This document shows positions 52,695 through 62,282 of a stretch of DNA of 64,000 nt, piece after piece. Numbering within the stretch: the stretch's first letter is position 1; every line of letters begins with the position of its first letter. The DNA comes from Ulvibacterium sp965228935 (GTDB lineage: Bacteria; Bacteroidota; Bacteroidia; Flavobacteriales; Flavobacteriaceae). Position numbers and translations under genes: made by a program. The DNA lies in assembly GCF_965228935.1 (NCBI RefSeq), contig NZ_OZ245846.1, forward strand, positions 4,216,001-4,280,000, in the 5' to 3' direction. The notes under the pieces were generated by a model, which saw only the letters and a list, made by a program, of their open reading frames with translations, was not told where the DNA came from and ran no database searches.

Positions 52695-54428
52695 CTACTT
52701 TGGTTCAACGCCAAAACTTCTTTCCACTTCGCTATCGGCGGTATATCGTACCACTTTAGGGAAACCTTTGCCCCTGGCATATTGAATTTCCTTTTTCCAT
52801 ACAGCCCGCATCTCAGCAAGCTTTGTAGCGTATAGGGCTTCATTGGACAGGTTGGTGGTCTCATCGGGATCCGTGCTTAAATCAAAAAGTTCTTCGTATA
52901 CTGCAGCTTCTCCTTGCAATGGACTCTCTACATAATTGCGATAAATGGCTATATCCGAGTCATGTACCTTATAAAGCATTTTGGCCGGAGGAATACCCAT
53001 TTCTTGGGCCGTTTCTATTTTTTTAAGAGCGGAGAAGTTCTCATTTTTATAATAACGGATATATTTCCATCCCTTATTTTGTACGGACTCACATCTGGGA
53101 TTGCCAAAGTGCGTAGACCATAGGTTTTCCGTATACAGATAGTTCCGAACAGAAGCTTCCTTCCCTGATAGAACATCGGTCAAATCTCTTCCTTGATAAC
53201 TGTCCGGGATAGAAAAACCGGCCATGGAAAGTAGTGTAGGGGCGATATCGATACTTTGAACCAGCGCGTTCGATTTTTTTCCTCTTCCCGATTTTTTTGA
53301 GGTCGGGTCATAAATAATCAAGGGAACATGTGTGGTTACCTCATAGCACAAGGCCTTACCTCCTAGGCCGAATTGTCCCATAAAAAGACCATGGTCCGAA
53401 GTAAACACAATAATAGTATTCTTGTCCAAGTTCTGTTCCCTTAGCATTTTGCGTAACCGTCCCACAAGACGGTCGATTCCTGTCATGGCCTGTAATTGCC
53501 TTGTATATTGCTCTTTGGTCTCAGCGGGCGTGTCTACATACGCATATGAAGTTTGCCGATCTTCGGCCCTATGTATGGCAGGGGGAAGTTTCGGGATTTT
53601 TATATCTTTTTTGGCCACATAATTTTCGGGAAGTGGCATCTGGATATCGCGATATAAGGATTTATACATAGTATCGTCCGTCTCCCTCATTTCCATGGTC
53701 GAGGTACCTGCAGTATGTGGAAGATTAAAGCAGACCGACAGCATAAAAGGCTGGTTCTTTGGCCTTTCAGAAACAAACGTCAAGGCTCCCTCAAGTTTTT
53801 CTTCGTTGGACAGAAAATCATATACCCCTTCTTCAAGAACTTCCACTTGGGTTTCCGATTTAGCTCCATCAAAAATCCTGTGACGTTCCTTTGGATAAAA
53901 GCCTAAATGACCATGACCGGCATACCAATAATCAAAGCTCCTTTCCATAATACCGCTGTCGTAACCTCCCTCCCCGACGGGTACATGGTTTTTTCCGATC
54001 CAACCCGTATAGTAGCCATTCCTACGCATAATCATGGGATAGGTCTGCTTCCAGGCATCTTCTGCCATACTGGTACCGGAATTGAAGTTAATCCCATGTT
54101 TCCGTTCGAACTGGCTCGTTAAAATACTGGCACGGCTGGGTGTACAAATAGCACTCGTAATATGGGCATTGGTAAATAGGACTCCCTCATTGGCCAAGCC
54201 ATCCAAATGAGGTGTCTTTACAATTGGGTTACCTGTACAGCCCATATAGCCATAGGACTGGTCATCCGTTAGGATAAAAACAAAATTTGGCCTTTCTTGA
54301 CCGAATGTAGTCAATGTCCCAATGGCATTGAAAAAGACAATACTAAGAATGAAGCCTAAAGCGTTTTTAAAATGTTCAATCTTCCCAATGCGCATCAATA
54401 ACCTTTTGAATATGCGGATAGTCCGCAT
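52695..54428 (-). CDS. Formylglycine-dependent sulfatase (S1)
   Basis: 577 residues. NFVFILTDDQSYGYMG, CTPSRASILTSQ with formylglycine Cys95, GKNHVPVG, FTSDHGLFMGQFGLGGKALCYE. A signal segment at about 25-43 implies the second Met (Met12, 54395) as likelier start. Either way the start overlaps the 3' end of the upstream sulfatase gene (20-53 bases), so they are cotranscribed. It is the last gene of the operon containing the heme/DUF1501/propeller genes, and converges with GH28. S1 subfamily not assigned. Confidence 0.91.
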   Translation of the reverse strand: MRTIRIFKRLLMRIGKIEHFKNALGFILSIVFFNAIGTLTTFGQERPNFVFILTDDQSYGYMGCTGNPIVKTPHLDGLANEGVLFTNAHITSAICTPSRASILTSQFERKHGINFNSGTSMAEDAWKQTYPMIMRRNGYYTGWIGKNHVPVGEGGYDSGIMERSFDYWYAGHGHLGFYPKERHRIFDGAKSETQVEVLEEGVYDFLSNEEKLEGALTFVSERPKNQPFMLSVCFNLPHTAGTSTMEMRETDDTMYKSLYRDIQMPLPENYVAKKDIKIPKLPPAIHRAEDRQTSYAYVDTPAETKEQYTRQLQAMTGIDRLVGRLRKMLREQNLDKNTIIVFTSDHGLFMGQFGLGGKALCYEVTTHVPLIIYDPTSKKSGRGKKSNALVQSIDIAPTLLSMAGFSIPDSYQGRDLTDVLSGKEASVRNYLYTENLWSTHFGNPRCESVQNKGWKYIRYYKNENFSALKKIETAQEMGIPPAKMLYKVHDSDIAIYRNYVESPLQGEAAVYEELFDLSTDPDETTNLSNEALYATKLAEMRAVWKKEIQYARGKGFPKVVRYTADSEVERSFGVEPK

Positions 54429-56064
54429 CAGTTTCGTTTAAGTCCTCCCGTAGTTTTATCAATTGTAGTTTAAGGTCCGCAATGACTTCAGCATATTCGG
54501 GGTCGCTATATGCATTGTTCATCTCTTTGGGATCCCTTTTCAAATCATAGAATTCCCAAGCCGGAGGTGTATGGTTTGCGAAATCGTTTCCCCAACTCTT
54601 TTTGTTCCAAGTGGCATTGGGGTCGTCCGTGTCCACCCAATATTTCCCATAAAAGAAAATCAATTTATAATCCTTGGTGCGGATACCAAAATGGGCCGGA
54701 TTCTGATGCTTATGGGCCAAGTGCATCCAATACCGGTAATAGGTAGCCTTTTGCCAATCCTCCGGCTCCTCCCCTGTTTCTAAAATGGATTTAAAGCTTT
54801 TTCCCTGCATGTAATTGGGTGTCTTGCCACCGGCCAATTCTATCAGGGTCGGTGCAAAATCCGTATTATTGATTATGGCGTCGGTCCTAACCCCGCCTTT
54901 TATGGATTTTGGATAACGTACGAAAAAGGGCATGCGCATGGATTCTTCATACATCCATCGTTTATCGATATAGTCATGCTCGCCCAACATAAAACCTTGA
55001 TCTCCGGTATAGACGATAATTGTGTTTTCCAGCAAGCCTTCCTCCTTCAAATAGTCCAATAAGCGTTGGATGTTATCATCAACACCTTTAACACAGCGCA
55101 AGTATTTCTTTAGGTAATCCTGGTACACTTTGCTGGCATATTTCTTTTCCACCGGATCCATCTCCCATTGTACAAACTCCTCAGGTTTGATATCCCTAGC
55201 TTCCCTATAATTTCTGTAGACCGTGCTATCGTTCCAGTAAATATTCATGGCCTGGTTCCGGATCAGGTTCCGATGTGATACCGAAGAGCCTATAATACGG
55301 GTTAAGGAATCGTTCTTTCCTCGTGTAGCGATCGAACCGCTATTTCCATTGTCATACAAGTTTTCCGGTTCGGGAATAAAGGTCTCCGCCAAATAATCTT
55401 CATACCTAGGGGCGTATTCAAAATCGTCATGCGGTGCCTTAAAATGGTGCATCAGAAAAAACGGTTTATCGGGATTCCTTCGGTTTTTTAAATAGTCCAG
55501 CGTGATGTCCATGATCTTATCCGAGGAATGCCCTTGGGTCCTAACCATATTTTCCGGCCAGGGCTCATCACCGCGCACACGAAATTCCGGATCGAAATAC
55601 TTTCCTTGGGAGGGCAATACCTGATAAAAATCAAAAGCTTCGGGTTCCTTTTTTAAATGCCATTTCCCTACTATCGCCGTATGATATCCCAATTTTTTCA
55701 TCTCTTTCGGCAAATACTGTCTTTCCGGATCTATATGCCCTTCGAGGTCGATTACACCATTGGTCTGTGCCCTTTGCCCTGTAATAATAGCTGCTCTACT
55801 GGGTACACAAATGGAATTGTTCACAAAGCAGTTATCGAAAATCATCCCCTCTTTTGCAATCCTGTCCAGATTGGGCGTTGGATCCAAGCCGGCCAATCGA
55901 CTACCATAGACCCCCAATGCCTGTGTCGTATGGTCATCGGACATGATGAAAATTATGTTGGGCCTCTGTTCCTCTTGGGACGTTTCCTTGGTGGTACAGG
56001 CCAAAATCAAGATGGAGAAAAGAATACAAATTCGGAAGGACAGGCTTCTAAGAAAAAGTGACAT
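54376..56064 (-). CDS. Formylglycine-dependent sulfatase, N-acetylglucosamine-6-sulfatase-like (S1_11-like), lipoprotein
   Basis: 562 residues, lipobox LILAC (Cys23). NIIFIMSDDHTTQALGVYG, CVPSRAAIITG with formylglycine Cys86, GKWHLKK, HFKAPHDDFEYAPRYEDY followed by IPEPENLYDNG, and TGDQGFMLGEHDYIDKRW. The PHD...P.PENL pattern recalls N-acetylglucosamine-6-sulfatase-like enzymes (S1_11), the family of the Bacteroides plebeius enzyme that desulfates L-galactose-6-sulfate in porphyran. That would fit the L-galactose genes here. It follows the beta-propeller gene by 88 bases on the same strand. Confidence 0.92.
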   Translation of the reverse strand: MSLFLRSLSFRICILFSILILACTTKETSQEEQRPNIIFIMSDDHTTQALGVYGSRLAGLDPTPNLDRIAKEGMIFDNCFVNNSICVPSRAAIITGQRAQTNGVIDLEGHIDPERQYLPKEMKKLGYHTAIVGKWHLKKEPEAFDFYQVLPSQGKYFDPEFRVRGDEPWPENMVRTQGHSSDKIMDITLDYLKNRRNPDKPFFLMHHFKAPHDDFEYAPRYEDYLAETFIPEPENLYDNGNSGSIATRGKNDSLTRIIGSSVSHRNLIRNQAMNIYWNDSTVYRNYREARDIKPEEFVQWEMDPVEKKYASKVYQDYLKKYLRCVKGVDDNIQRLLDYLKEEGLLENTIIVYTGDQGFMLGEHDYIDKRWMYEESMRMPFFVRYPKSIKGGVRTDAIINNTDFAPTLIELAGGKTPNYMQGKSFKSILETGEEPEDWQKATYYRYWMHLAHKHQNPAHFGIRTKDYKLIFFYGKYWVDTDDPNATWNKKSWGNDFANHTPPAWEFYDLKRDPKEMNNAYSDPEYAEVIADLKLQLIKLREDLNETDADYPHIQKVIDAHWED

Positions 56065-56152
56065 TAGGCTATATTTTACTACCTAAAAATAGGGAATACC
56101 GAAGAGTTACACGAAAGTCATGCACAATAATCCATAACAAATGATCAAAAAA

Positions 56153-57295
56153 TTAGACCCGCTTCAATTTTATCGGAGGTGTATGGTGTGCGTTCCATTG
56201 GCAGACATATACATTTTTGTCCCCATCTATACACACATCATGTCCGTGATTAAAAATAGGGGTTTTTGACTGATACATTTTTTGCAACTTGCCATTTTTA
56301 TAGTGGGGTGCTTCCCCACCAGGATTGGAGACCACTTTATTGTCCTCGTCCAAAATAGTCACAAAACCGGTATCCCTCACGTAATCCTTTCCTTCCCGGG
56401 TCTGGGACCAACATACACCGGAATAGATGTTGGAATCGTCCATGACCGGCCTACAGACAAATGCGCCGGGCAGTTCCACCGTTTTGATATATTGCCCATC
56501 CAAGGTGAAAAATTTGAAACTATTGGTGGCCCGGGACGTAACAATCAAGACCGGATTTTTCTTGTCGCGATAATCCACGGTTATGCCATGGGCGTTTCTT
56601 AAGTTCAAGTTTTCGTCCTCATGGTCATGGCCGCCCCATTTTCTAATGAACTCCCCCTTGGCATCGAATTGTAATATATAATCGGAGCCATAGCCATCCG
56701 CAACATAGATATCACCGTTGGGACCTATTGCCGTTTCGGTGGGAAGGTAATCCTGATCTTTTGAGTACACCCCAATAGTGCGCGGATCTGGTAACATAAA
56801 CAATAATCTGCCCTCTACTGTGGTCTTGCTTACCGTACCTGACTGTTTGGCCCACTTTCCGGTCCTGTCTTGAAACCATCCACAATCCACGATGTAGAGC
56901 ATATCCTCTCCCCCTTCATCATGCAAGGTCAATCCATGGCCCCCCGGATATCTTGTACCCCAGTAATCCAAAAGTTTTCCCGATTTATCAAAGACCAGAA
57001 TATTATTGTCCGTATGGTCCCCTAACATGATTAACCGGCCTTTGCTGTCCATTTGCATTTCATGGCAATTAAGGATAGGATTATGACCCACGGTCATTTT
57101 GGCCCAATCCTTATGAACCTTGTATCTAAAATCCCCATGCCCGATTATCTCATCTTCCGGCATTCTATTTTTTACGATTCCAAATGAAAAAGAAGGAAGG
57201 GTGGCCATCGCCGTACTTGCGATTGCGGTTTTTTTCAAGAAATTTCTTCTGCTATCCATTATTGGGTCATTGTTTGGTTTAGGTTGATAGGACAC
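56153..57295 (-). CDS. Tat-exported NHL-type beta-propeller protein
   Basis: About 368-380 residues. A twin-arginine signal DSRRNFLKK is followed by a hydrophobic stretch; the likely start is Met13 (57259). The body is a six-bladed NHL-like propeller (blades with GRLIMLGDHTDNNILVFD, TAIGPNGDIYVADGYGSDY, NAHGITVDYRDKKNP, NVYVCQWNAHHTPP). No catalytic residues recognised. Tat export suggests a bound cofactor or metal loaded in the cytoplasm. It begins 4 bases after the DUF1501 stop, so it is cotranscribed with it. Similar propellers occur with DUF1501 and DUF1549/DUF1553 genes in Planctomycetes. Confidence 0.82.
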   Translation of the reverse strand: MSYQPKPNNDPIMDSRRNFLKKTAIASTAMATLPSFSFGIVKNRMPEDEIIGHGDFRYKVHKDWAKMTVGHNPILNCHEMQMDSKGRLIMLGDHTDNNILVFDKSGKLLDYWGTRYPGGHGLTLHDEGGEDMLYIVDCGWFQDRTGKWAKQSGTVSKTTVEGRLLFMLPDPRTIGVYSKDQDYLPTETAIGPNGDIYVADGYGSDYILQFDAKGEFIRKWGGHDHEDENLNLRNAHGITVDYRDKKNPVLIVTSRATNSFKFFTLDGQYIKTVELPGAFVCRPVMDDSNIYSGVCWSQTREGKDYVRDTGFVTILDEDNKVVSNPGGEAPHYKNGKLQKMYQSKTPIFNHGHDVCIDGDKNVYVCQWNAHHTPPIKLKRV

Positions 57296-57299
57296 TTCT

Positions 57300-58805
57300 T
57301 TAGGCCAATAGGTCCTTTACTACGTGGCCATGCACATCGGTGAGGCGGTAACGTCTACCTTGATGTTTAAAGGTCAATCTTTCATGGTCAATACCAAAAA
57401 GGTGCATCAATGTAGCATGAAAATCATGCACGTGTACTGGGTCTTTTACCACATTATAACTAAAATCGTCCGTTTCCCCATAGGTGAACCCTGGCTTTAC
57501 CCCGGCACCCGCCATCCACATGGTAAATGCTTTCGGGTGATGGTCACGTCCATAATTTTCAGTGGTCAGTTGCCCCTGGGAATATACGGTACGTCCAAAC
57601 TCCCCGCCCCAGATTACCAAGGTATCCTCCAGCATTCCCCGTTGCTTCAAATCCTTTATCAAAGCGGCATTGGCCCGATCGGTGAGCTTACATTGATTGC
57701 GGACTCCTCCAGGACAACCAATATGCTGATCCCATCCCTGATGATATAATTGTACAAACTTTACATCTTTTTCCAATAATTTTCGGGCCATAAGACAATT
57801 GGCGGCATAGGTACCCGGATCCCTACTGTCCTTCCCGTACATATCAAAAATGTAATCCGGCTCATCGGAAATATCGGTCACTTCCGGTACCGAGGTTTGC
57901 ATCCGAAAGGCCATTTCATATTGTGTCATTCGGGCCATTATCTCGGGATCCCCGTAGGCATCATGTTGCAATTCGTTAAGTTTGCCCAAATAATCCAACA
58001 TTTTTCTTCGGTCATTACCGTCATAGTTTTTCGGATCACTTAAATACAATACGGGATCCTTACCTGATCGGAATTGTACACCTTGGTGTTCCGTTGGCAA
58101 AAACCCATTGCCCCATAGGCGTGAATACAAAGGTTGCCCACCCATGCCTTTGGTGATCAAAGTAATAAAAGTGGGTAGATTATCATTGTCCGATCCAAGC
58201 CCATAACTCAGCCATGCCCCTATGGATGGCCTGCCGGGTAATTGACTTCCGGTCTGGAGAAAAGTGATGGCCGGATCATGATTAATGGCATCCGTCTGCA
58301 TCGATTTTATAAAGCAAAGATCATCGACCACTTCGGCGGTATACGGCATCAATTCACTCACCCAGGCCCGTGATTCCCCATACTGTTTAAAATCCATAAT
58401 CGATGGTGCGATCGGAAAAGTAGTCTGTTCGGCACTCATCGCCGTAAGACGTTGTCCTTGTCGTACGGAATCCGGTAAGTCCTTCCCGAACATATCCCTC
58501 AATTTGGGTTTGTAATCGAACATATCCAGTTGGGAAGGTCCACCGCTCTGGAAAAGGTAAACGATACGTTTGGCTTTGGGCAAATGATGGGGAAGTCCCA
58601 ATCCGTTCCTATTGAATACGTTTGTACTTGCCTGGCCTGAACCGGCTATTGCGCCAAAGGCCTTTTCGGTATTTAAAAGGGAACCCAGGGCCAAGGCTCC
58701 CAAGCCCAAGGAGGTCTTGGTCAAAAAATTCCTTCTATCCCATTGGTGTTCTACTTGTTGTAGATCCTTATTGTTCGATTTTAAAATGTCGTGATGGTGA
58801 CACAT
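57300..58805 (-). CDS. Tat-exported DUF1501 protein (sulfatase/alkaline phosphatase-like fold)
   Basis: 501 residues. The N-terminus MCHHHD, a twin-arginine motif DRRNFLTK and a hydrophobic stretch are typical of DUF1501. KRIVYLFQSGGPSQLDMFD is the characteristic first strand, corresponding to the metal-binding region of alkaline-phosphatase-superfamily enzymes, and LVIWGGEFGRT, GRDHHPKAFTMWMAGAGVKPG is the conserved second metal block. The CxPSR formylglycine motif is absent. Function unknown. It starts 14 bases downstream of the DUF1549/DUF1553 gene, the usual pairing in Planctomycetes, and precedes the propeller and two sulfatases. Confidence 0.9.
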   Translation of the reverse strand: MCHHHDILKSNNKDLQQVEHQWDRRNFLTKTSLGLGALALGSLLNTEKAFGAIAGSGQASTNVFNRNGLGLPHHLPKAKRIVYLFQSGGPSQLDMFDYKPKLRDMFGKDLPDSVRQGQRLTAMSAEQTTFPIAPSIMDFKQYGESRAWVSELMPYTAEVVDDLCFIKSMQTDAINHDPAITFLQTGSQLPGRPSIGAWLSYGLGSDNDNLPTFITLITKGMGGQPLYSRLWGNGFLPTEHQGVQFRSGKDPVLYLSDPKNYDGNDRRKMLDYLGKLNELQHDAYGDPEIMARMTQYEMAFRMQTSVPEVTDISDEPDYIFDMYGKDSRDPGTYAANCLMARKLLEKDVKFVQLYHQGWDQHIGCPGGVRNQCKLTDRANAALIKDLKQRGMLEDTLVIWGGEFGRTVYSQGQLTTENYGRDHHPKAFTMWMAGAGVKPGFTYGETDDFSYNVVKDPVHVHDFHATLMHLFGIDHERLTFKHQGRRYRLTDVHGHVVKDLLA

Positions 58806-58819
58806 AACTCTGATCTATT

Positions 58820-61800
58820 TTATCTTTTTGTAATCGTGGCATCCAAGTTCATGATTGTACTGGCCACTACGGCATTGGCCGCTACCAAAGCGGCATCATC
58901 CGTGGAATCGATACGAAATTCCCCGGTATTCAACCATCCATCCGTTTTGGGTGGATTATGTTTGAAATTTTCAAGTTCGTCTTTTTGTAGGTCCGTCAAT
59001 AACTTCAATTCATCCTGTCTAATTTTTCTTCCGGTCAATTGTCTAAAAACCGTGGTTATTCCTTTCCGGACCGTTTCGTGTTCCGTTATATTTTTTCCTA
59101 GTACCCTGGCCGCTTCCACATAGGTAGGGTCATTAAGGAGAACCAGTGCCTGTAGAGGTGTATTGGTCTCTTGCCTGCGAACCGTACAGATGGAACGCTC
59201 GGGTGCATCAAAAGTAGCCAATGTCGGGTGGGGAACCGATCTTTTCCAAATCGTATACATGCTTTTTCGGTACAATTTCTCCCCCTTATCTTCCTTATAG
59301 CTTGCCCCATTTATTTTCCAAAGCCCTTCCGGTTGATAGGGTTTGACACTTTTGCCGCCGATTTTCCTATTGAGCAATCCCGAAGCTGCCAAGGCATTGT
59401 TCCGTAGCATTTCACCGGTCAACCGTTTTGATGGTCCCCTTGCCAACAAACGATTATCACCGTCCTTATCCATCAATTCTTCCCCGGCCAATGAGGACTG
59501 CTGATAGGTATGGGACATGACCATCAATTTATGCAGGGATTTTACATCCCAGCCTGATTCTACAAATTCTATGGCCAGCCAGTCCAATAGTTCGGGATGA
59601 CTGGGCAATTCCCCTTGATTCCCAAAATCCTCGGCAGTCTTTACGATTCCCGTACCAAACATATTCTGCCAATATCGGTTTACCGCAACGCGGGCGGTCA
59701 GGGGGTTCTTTTCATGGGTCACCCATTTGGCCAATCCCAATCGATTTTTGGGAAGACTATCCGGATAAGGGAATATTTTTTCAGGCGTTCCGGGGTATAC
59801 CTGCTCCCCATAGGCGTCATATTGGCCCCGTTCCAGGACAAAAGTCTCCCTCGGTTGGTCCATTTCCTTCATCACCATAATCTCCTGTACGCGATCTACA
59901 CTGTCCACATATATTTTTCTGGCCTTTTCGAGTTCTGCCAAAGAGTTTCGATATGTTTTGGAATAATTGGCAAGATGATACCGGACCAAATGTGCCTTCT
60001 CTTGCTGGGAAAGCTGATCGGACGATTTTGAAAGCAACGCCGTCAATGCATCCCGATTGGAGATTTGTAATACCTCAACTTGGGTCAATTCCTTATCAAA
60101 AACCAAAATGTCATCCACTATGGCCTCACCTATGCCCTTGCCTCTCCATCGGGCACCAATCTGTAGACCGGGTTCTATAGGTTTGGTATAAATAAAATCT
60201 TCATAGGCATTAAAGATGATGTCCTTGTACAAATTATCTACCTCGATATTTGTTTTCAGCTCGGTACCGTCCATGAAAATCCTTAGGCCATTGGAGGTGC
60301 TGGAACCATCGTAAGTCATCGTTAATTGTACCCATGTATTCTTTGGGACTTCTTGCAAGCTCAATTCCACTATGGCATTGTCCGGCCATACATGGGCCAA
60401 CATTGCTTCCAATTTATTTTCCTTTAGGGCTAGGTGATAGCCCCGGTAACTATGCAACCTGGTACCGTAGTTCTTGTGAAAAATGACTCCGTTCCCCAAA
60501 TCTTCCGGAATGTTGATGGCAATCCCGATACTAAAGGGCTGATGCCGTTGAAATATCCCGATCCTGTCCATATCCAACCAGGCATCCCCATCCAACTTCA
60601 ATCCTTCCCCGGATTTGCCTTCTACAATGTTCGCCACCTGTTTTGGGGCGTATTGCCGCTTCATCGTTCCTTTTAGGGATGGGTTCAGTCTATTATGTAG
60701 TTGTCCCTTTGTAAAATCGATTTTGGCAATTAGCTCATCCGGGGTGCTTTGGATGTTGATTTTTTTATAGCCTTCGGACGTTATCCATTGTTCCGAAGCA
60801 CTGCTTTCACTTGTTATTGCGTTTTCAATATTTTTCTCCTTTCCTTTGATAAGGCGGTCCACGTATGCTAAAAACTCCTCCTGTTCTTGGGTCGGTAGCA
60901 TAAGAGTAGGTACGGGCATGGACCAATCCCAGGGAATCTGACCGGATTCATTAACATTGTTAAAGAAACTGTACATTTCAAAGTAATCCTTCTGGGTAAT
61001 GGGGTCATATTTATGGTCGTGACACTTGGCACAGGCCATGGTAAGTCCCATGAGGCCCTCGCCTAAAACATTGGTCCTATCCGAAACGTATTCCGATCGG
61101 AATTCCTCATCTACAATGCCTCCCTCCAAATTCTGGGGATGTAACCGATTAAAGGTCGTGGCCAAAATCTGTTCCTTGGACGCATTGGGCATCATGTCCC
61201 CGGCCAATTGCCATTCCAGAAATTGATCATAGGGCATATTCCCATTAAAGGCTTTAATCACCCAATCCCGCCAAACGGATACATCGCGGTAGCGATCCAC
61301 CGTATACCCGTGCGTATCCGCATAACGGGCCAAGTCCATCCAATCCAAGGTCATCTGTTCCCCATAATGGGGAGAATTCAACAACCTATCTATAACCTTT
61401 TCATAGGCATCCGAGGAATTATCCTCCAAAAAGGCATTCATTTCTTCCAAGGAAGGCGGTAATCCGGTAAGGTCAAAGGTGACCCTGCGCAACAGGGTTT
61501 CCTTGTCGGCTTTCTCTGTAGGTTGCAATCCTTCCTGCCATAATCTAGACTGCACAAAGTTGTCAATTGGGTTCTCAATATTCCGTTCTTGCTTTAGCAC
61601 CGGAACTTCGGGTTTTTCCGGGGCAATAAAGGCCCAATGATCTTTGTATTCGGCACCTTCTTCTATCCATCGGATCAACATTGCCTTTTCATAATCCGTC
61701 AATGTAAGGTGCGATTCCGGTTGTGGCATTACCAGTTCCGGATCATCCGAAAGAATACGATTTACGACCTCACTTTTCCCTGGATTTCCCGGTTTAATGG

Positions 61801-62062
61801 AAAAGGTTCCCGGGGTATTCGCTGATTCGGCGTAAGCCAATTGAGGCAGATGCAATTGTAACCCTGCCTTGGCTTTTGTTTTGTCCGGCCCATGGCAGAA
61901 AAAGCATTTGTCCGATAGAATTGGTTTTACGTGTTGGTTGAAATCTATTTTTTCCGGGAGTCCTTCATAAGCCAGTTCTACCGATTCCGGTAAGTCCGGG
62001 CCACCACAGGAGGAGAAAATTATACATCCCAAAAACCAAACCGCATACCGTATTCTTACCAT
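58820..62062 (-). CDS. Diheme DUF1549/DUF1553 'planctomycete cytochrome c' lipoprotein with LamG-like insert
   Basis: 1080 residues. Lipobox FSSC (Cys19), then a cytochrome c-like domain with CFFCH (Cys53, Cys56, His57). DUF1549 (about 165-375) contains a second CxxCH, CAKCH (Cys344, Cys347, His348) in the conserved CAKCHDHKYDPI. A concanavalin A/LamG-like domain occupies about 450-680 (DAWLDMDRIGIFQRHQPFSI...), and DUF1553 about 790-1050 (LGLAKWVTHEKNPLTARVAVNRYWQNMFG, GELPSHPELLDWLA, NTPLQALVLLNDPTYVEAAR). The architecture is the Planctomycete PSCyt1-PSD1 type. Biochemical function unknown. The glycan-binding-like insert and operon partners (DUF1501, propeller, sulfatases) suggest oxidative action on a polysaccharide (inference). 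Confidence 0.92.
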   Translation of the reverse strand: MVRIRYAVWFLGCIIFSSCGGPDLPESVELAYEGLPEKIDFNQHVKPILSDKCFFCHGPDKTKAKAGLQLHLPQLAYAESANTPGTFSIKPGNPGKSEVVNRILSDDPELVMPQPESHLTLTDYEKAMLIRWIEEGAEYKDHWAFIAPEKPEVPVLKQERNIENPIDNFVQSRLWQEGLQPTEKADKETLLRRVTFDLTGLPPSLEEMNAFLEDNSSDAYEKVIDRLLNSPHYGEQMTLDWMDLARYADTHGYTVDRYRDVSVWRDWVIKAFNGNMPYDQFLEWQLAGDMMPNASKEQILATTFNRLHPQNLEGGIVDEEFRSEYVSDRTNVLGEGLMGLTMACAKCHDHKYDPITQKDYFEMYSFFNNVNESGQIPWDWSMPVPTLMLPTQEQEEFLAYVDRLIKGKEKNIENAITSESSASEQWITSEGYKKINIQSTPDELIAKIDFTKGQLHNRLNPSLKGTMKRQYAPKQVANIVEGKSGEGLKLDGDAWLDMDRIGIFQRHQPFSIGIAINIPEDLGNGVIFHKNYGTRLHSYRGYHLALKENKLEAMLAHVWPDNAIVELSLQEVPKNTWVQLTMTYDGSSTSNGLRIFMDGTELKTNIEVDNLYKDIIFNAYEDFIYTKPIEPGLQIGARWRGKGIGEAIVDDILVFDKELTQVEVLQISNRDALTALLSKSSDQLSQQEKAHLVRYHLANYSKTYRNSLAELEKARKIYVDSVDRVQEIMVMKEMDQPRETFVLERGQYDAYGEQVYPGTPEKIFPYPDSLPKNRLGLAKWVTHEKNPLTARVAVNRYWQNMFGTGIVKTAEDFGNQGELPSHPELLDWLAIEFVESGWDVKSLHKLMVMSHTYQQSSLAGEELMDKDGDNRLLARGPSKRLTGEMLRNNALAASGLLNRKIGGKSVKPYQPEGLWKINGASYKEDKGEKLYRKSMYTIWKRSVPHPTLATFDAPERSICTVRRQETNTPLQALVLLNDPTYVEAARVLGKNITEHETVRKGITTVFRQLTGRKIRQDELKLLTDLQKDELENFKHNPPKTDGWLNTGEFRIDSTDDAALVAANAVVASTIMNLDATITKR

Positions 62063-62087
62063 TTCATTTGCTCGTTTACCTAACCAT

Positions 62088-62095
62088 CAAAATTA
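62088..62095 (-). promoter_or_regulatory. Possible Bacteroidota -7 element for the DUF1549 operon
   Basis: On the minus strand TAATTTTG matches TAnnTTTG exactly, about 26 bases upstream of the start at 62062, a sensible leader length. A correctly spaced -33 TTG was not clear. Confidence 0.4.
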
Positions 62096-62282
62096 GTACT
62101 TCATCATGATCTATTCTTGCACAAATCAGGCTATGGATTGTACTTTTCCGACTTTTTGATATTTTATGAAATCCTCATGAATCATAGCATGACCCCTTGT
62201 TTTAACATATCTGACAGGCATTTATAGCCGTAGGACGATTAAAAAAATGTAACTTAGTGATATATCAAATCCGATAATCCGT

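Noticed and set aside
56041..56100. GTAGTAAAATATAG near the start of the S1_11-like sulfatase gene as an operator copy
   Set aside because: Only a short A/T-rich core is shared and it overlaps the start codon, so chance similarity is more likely.
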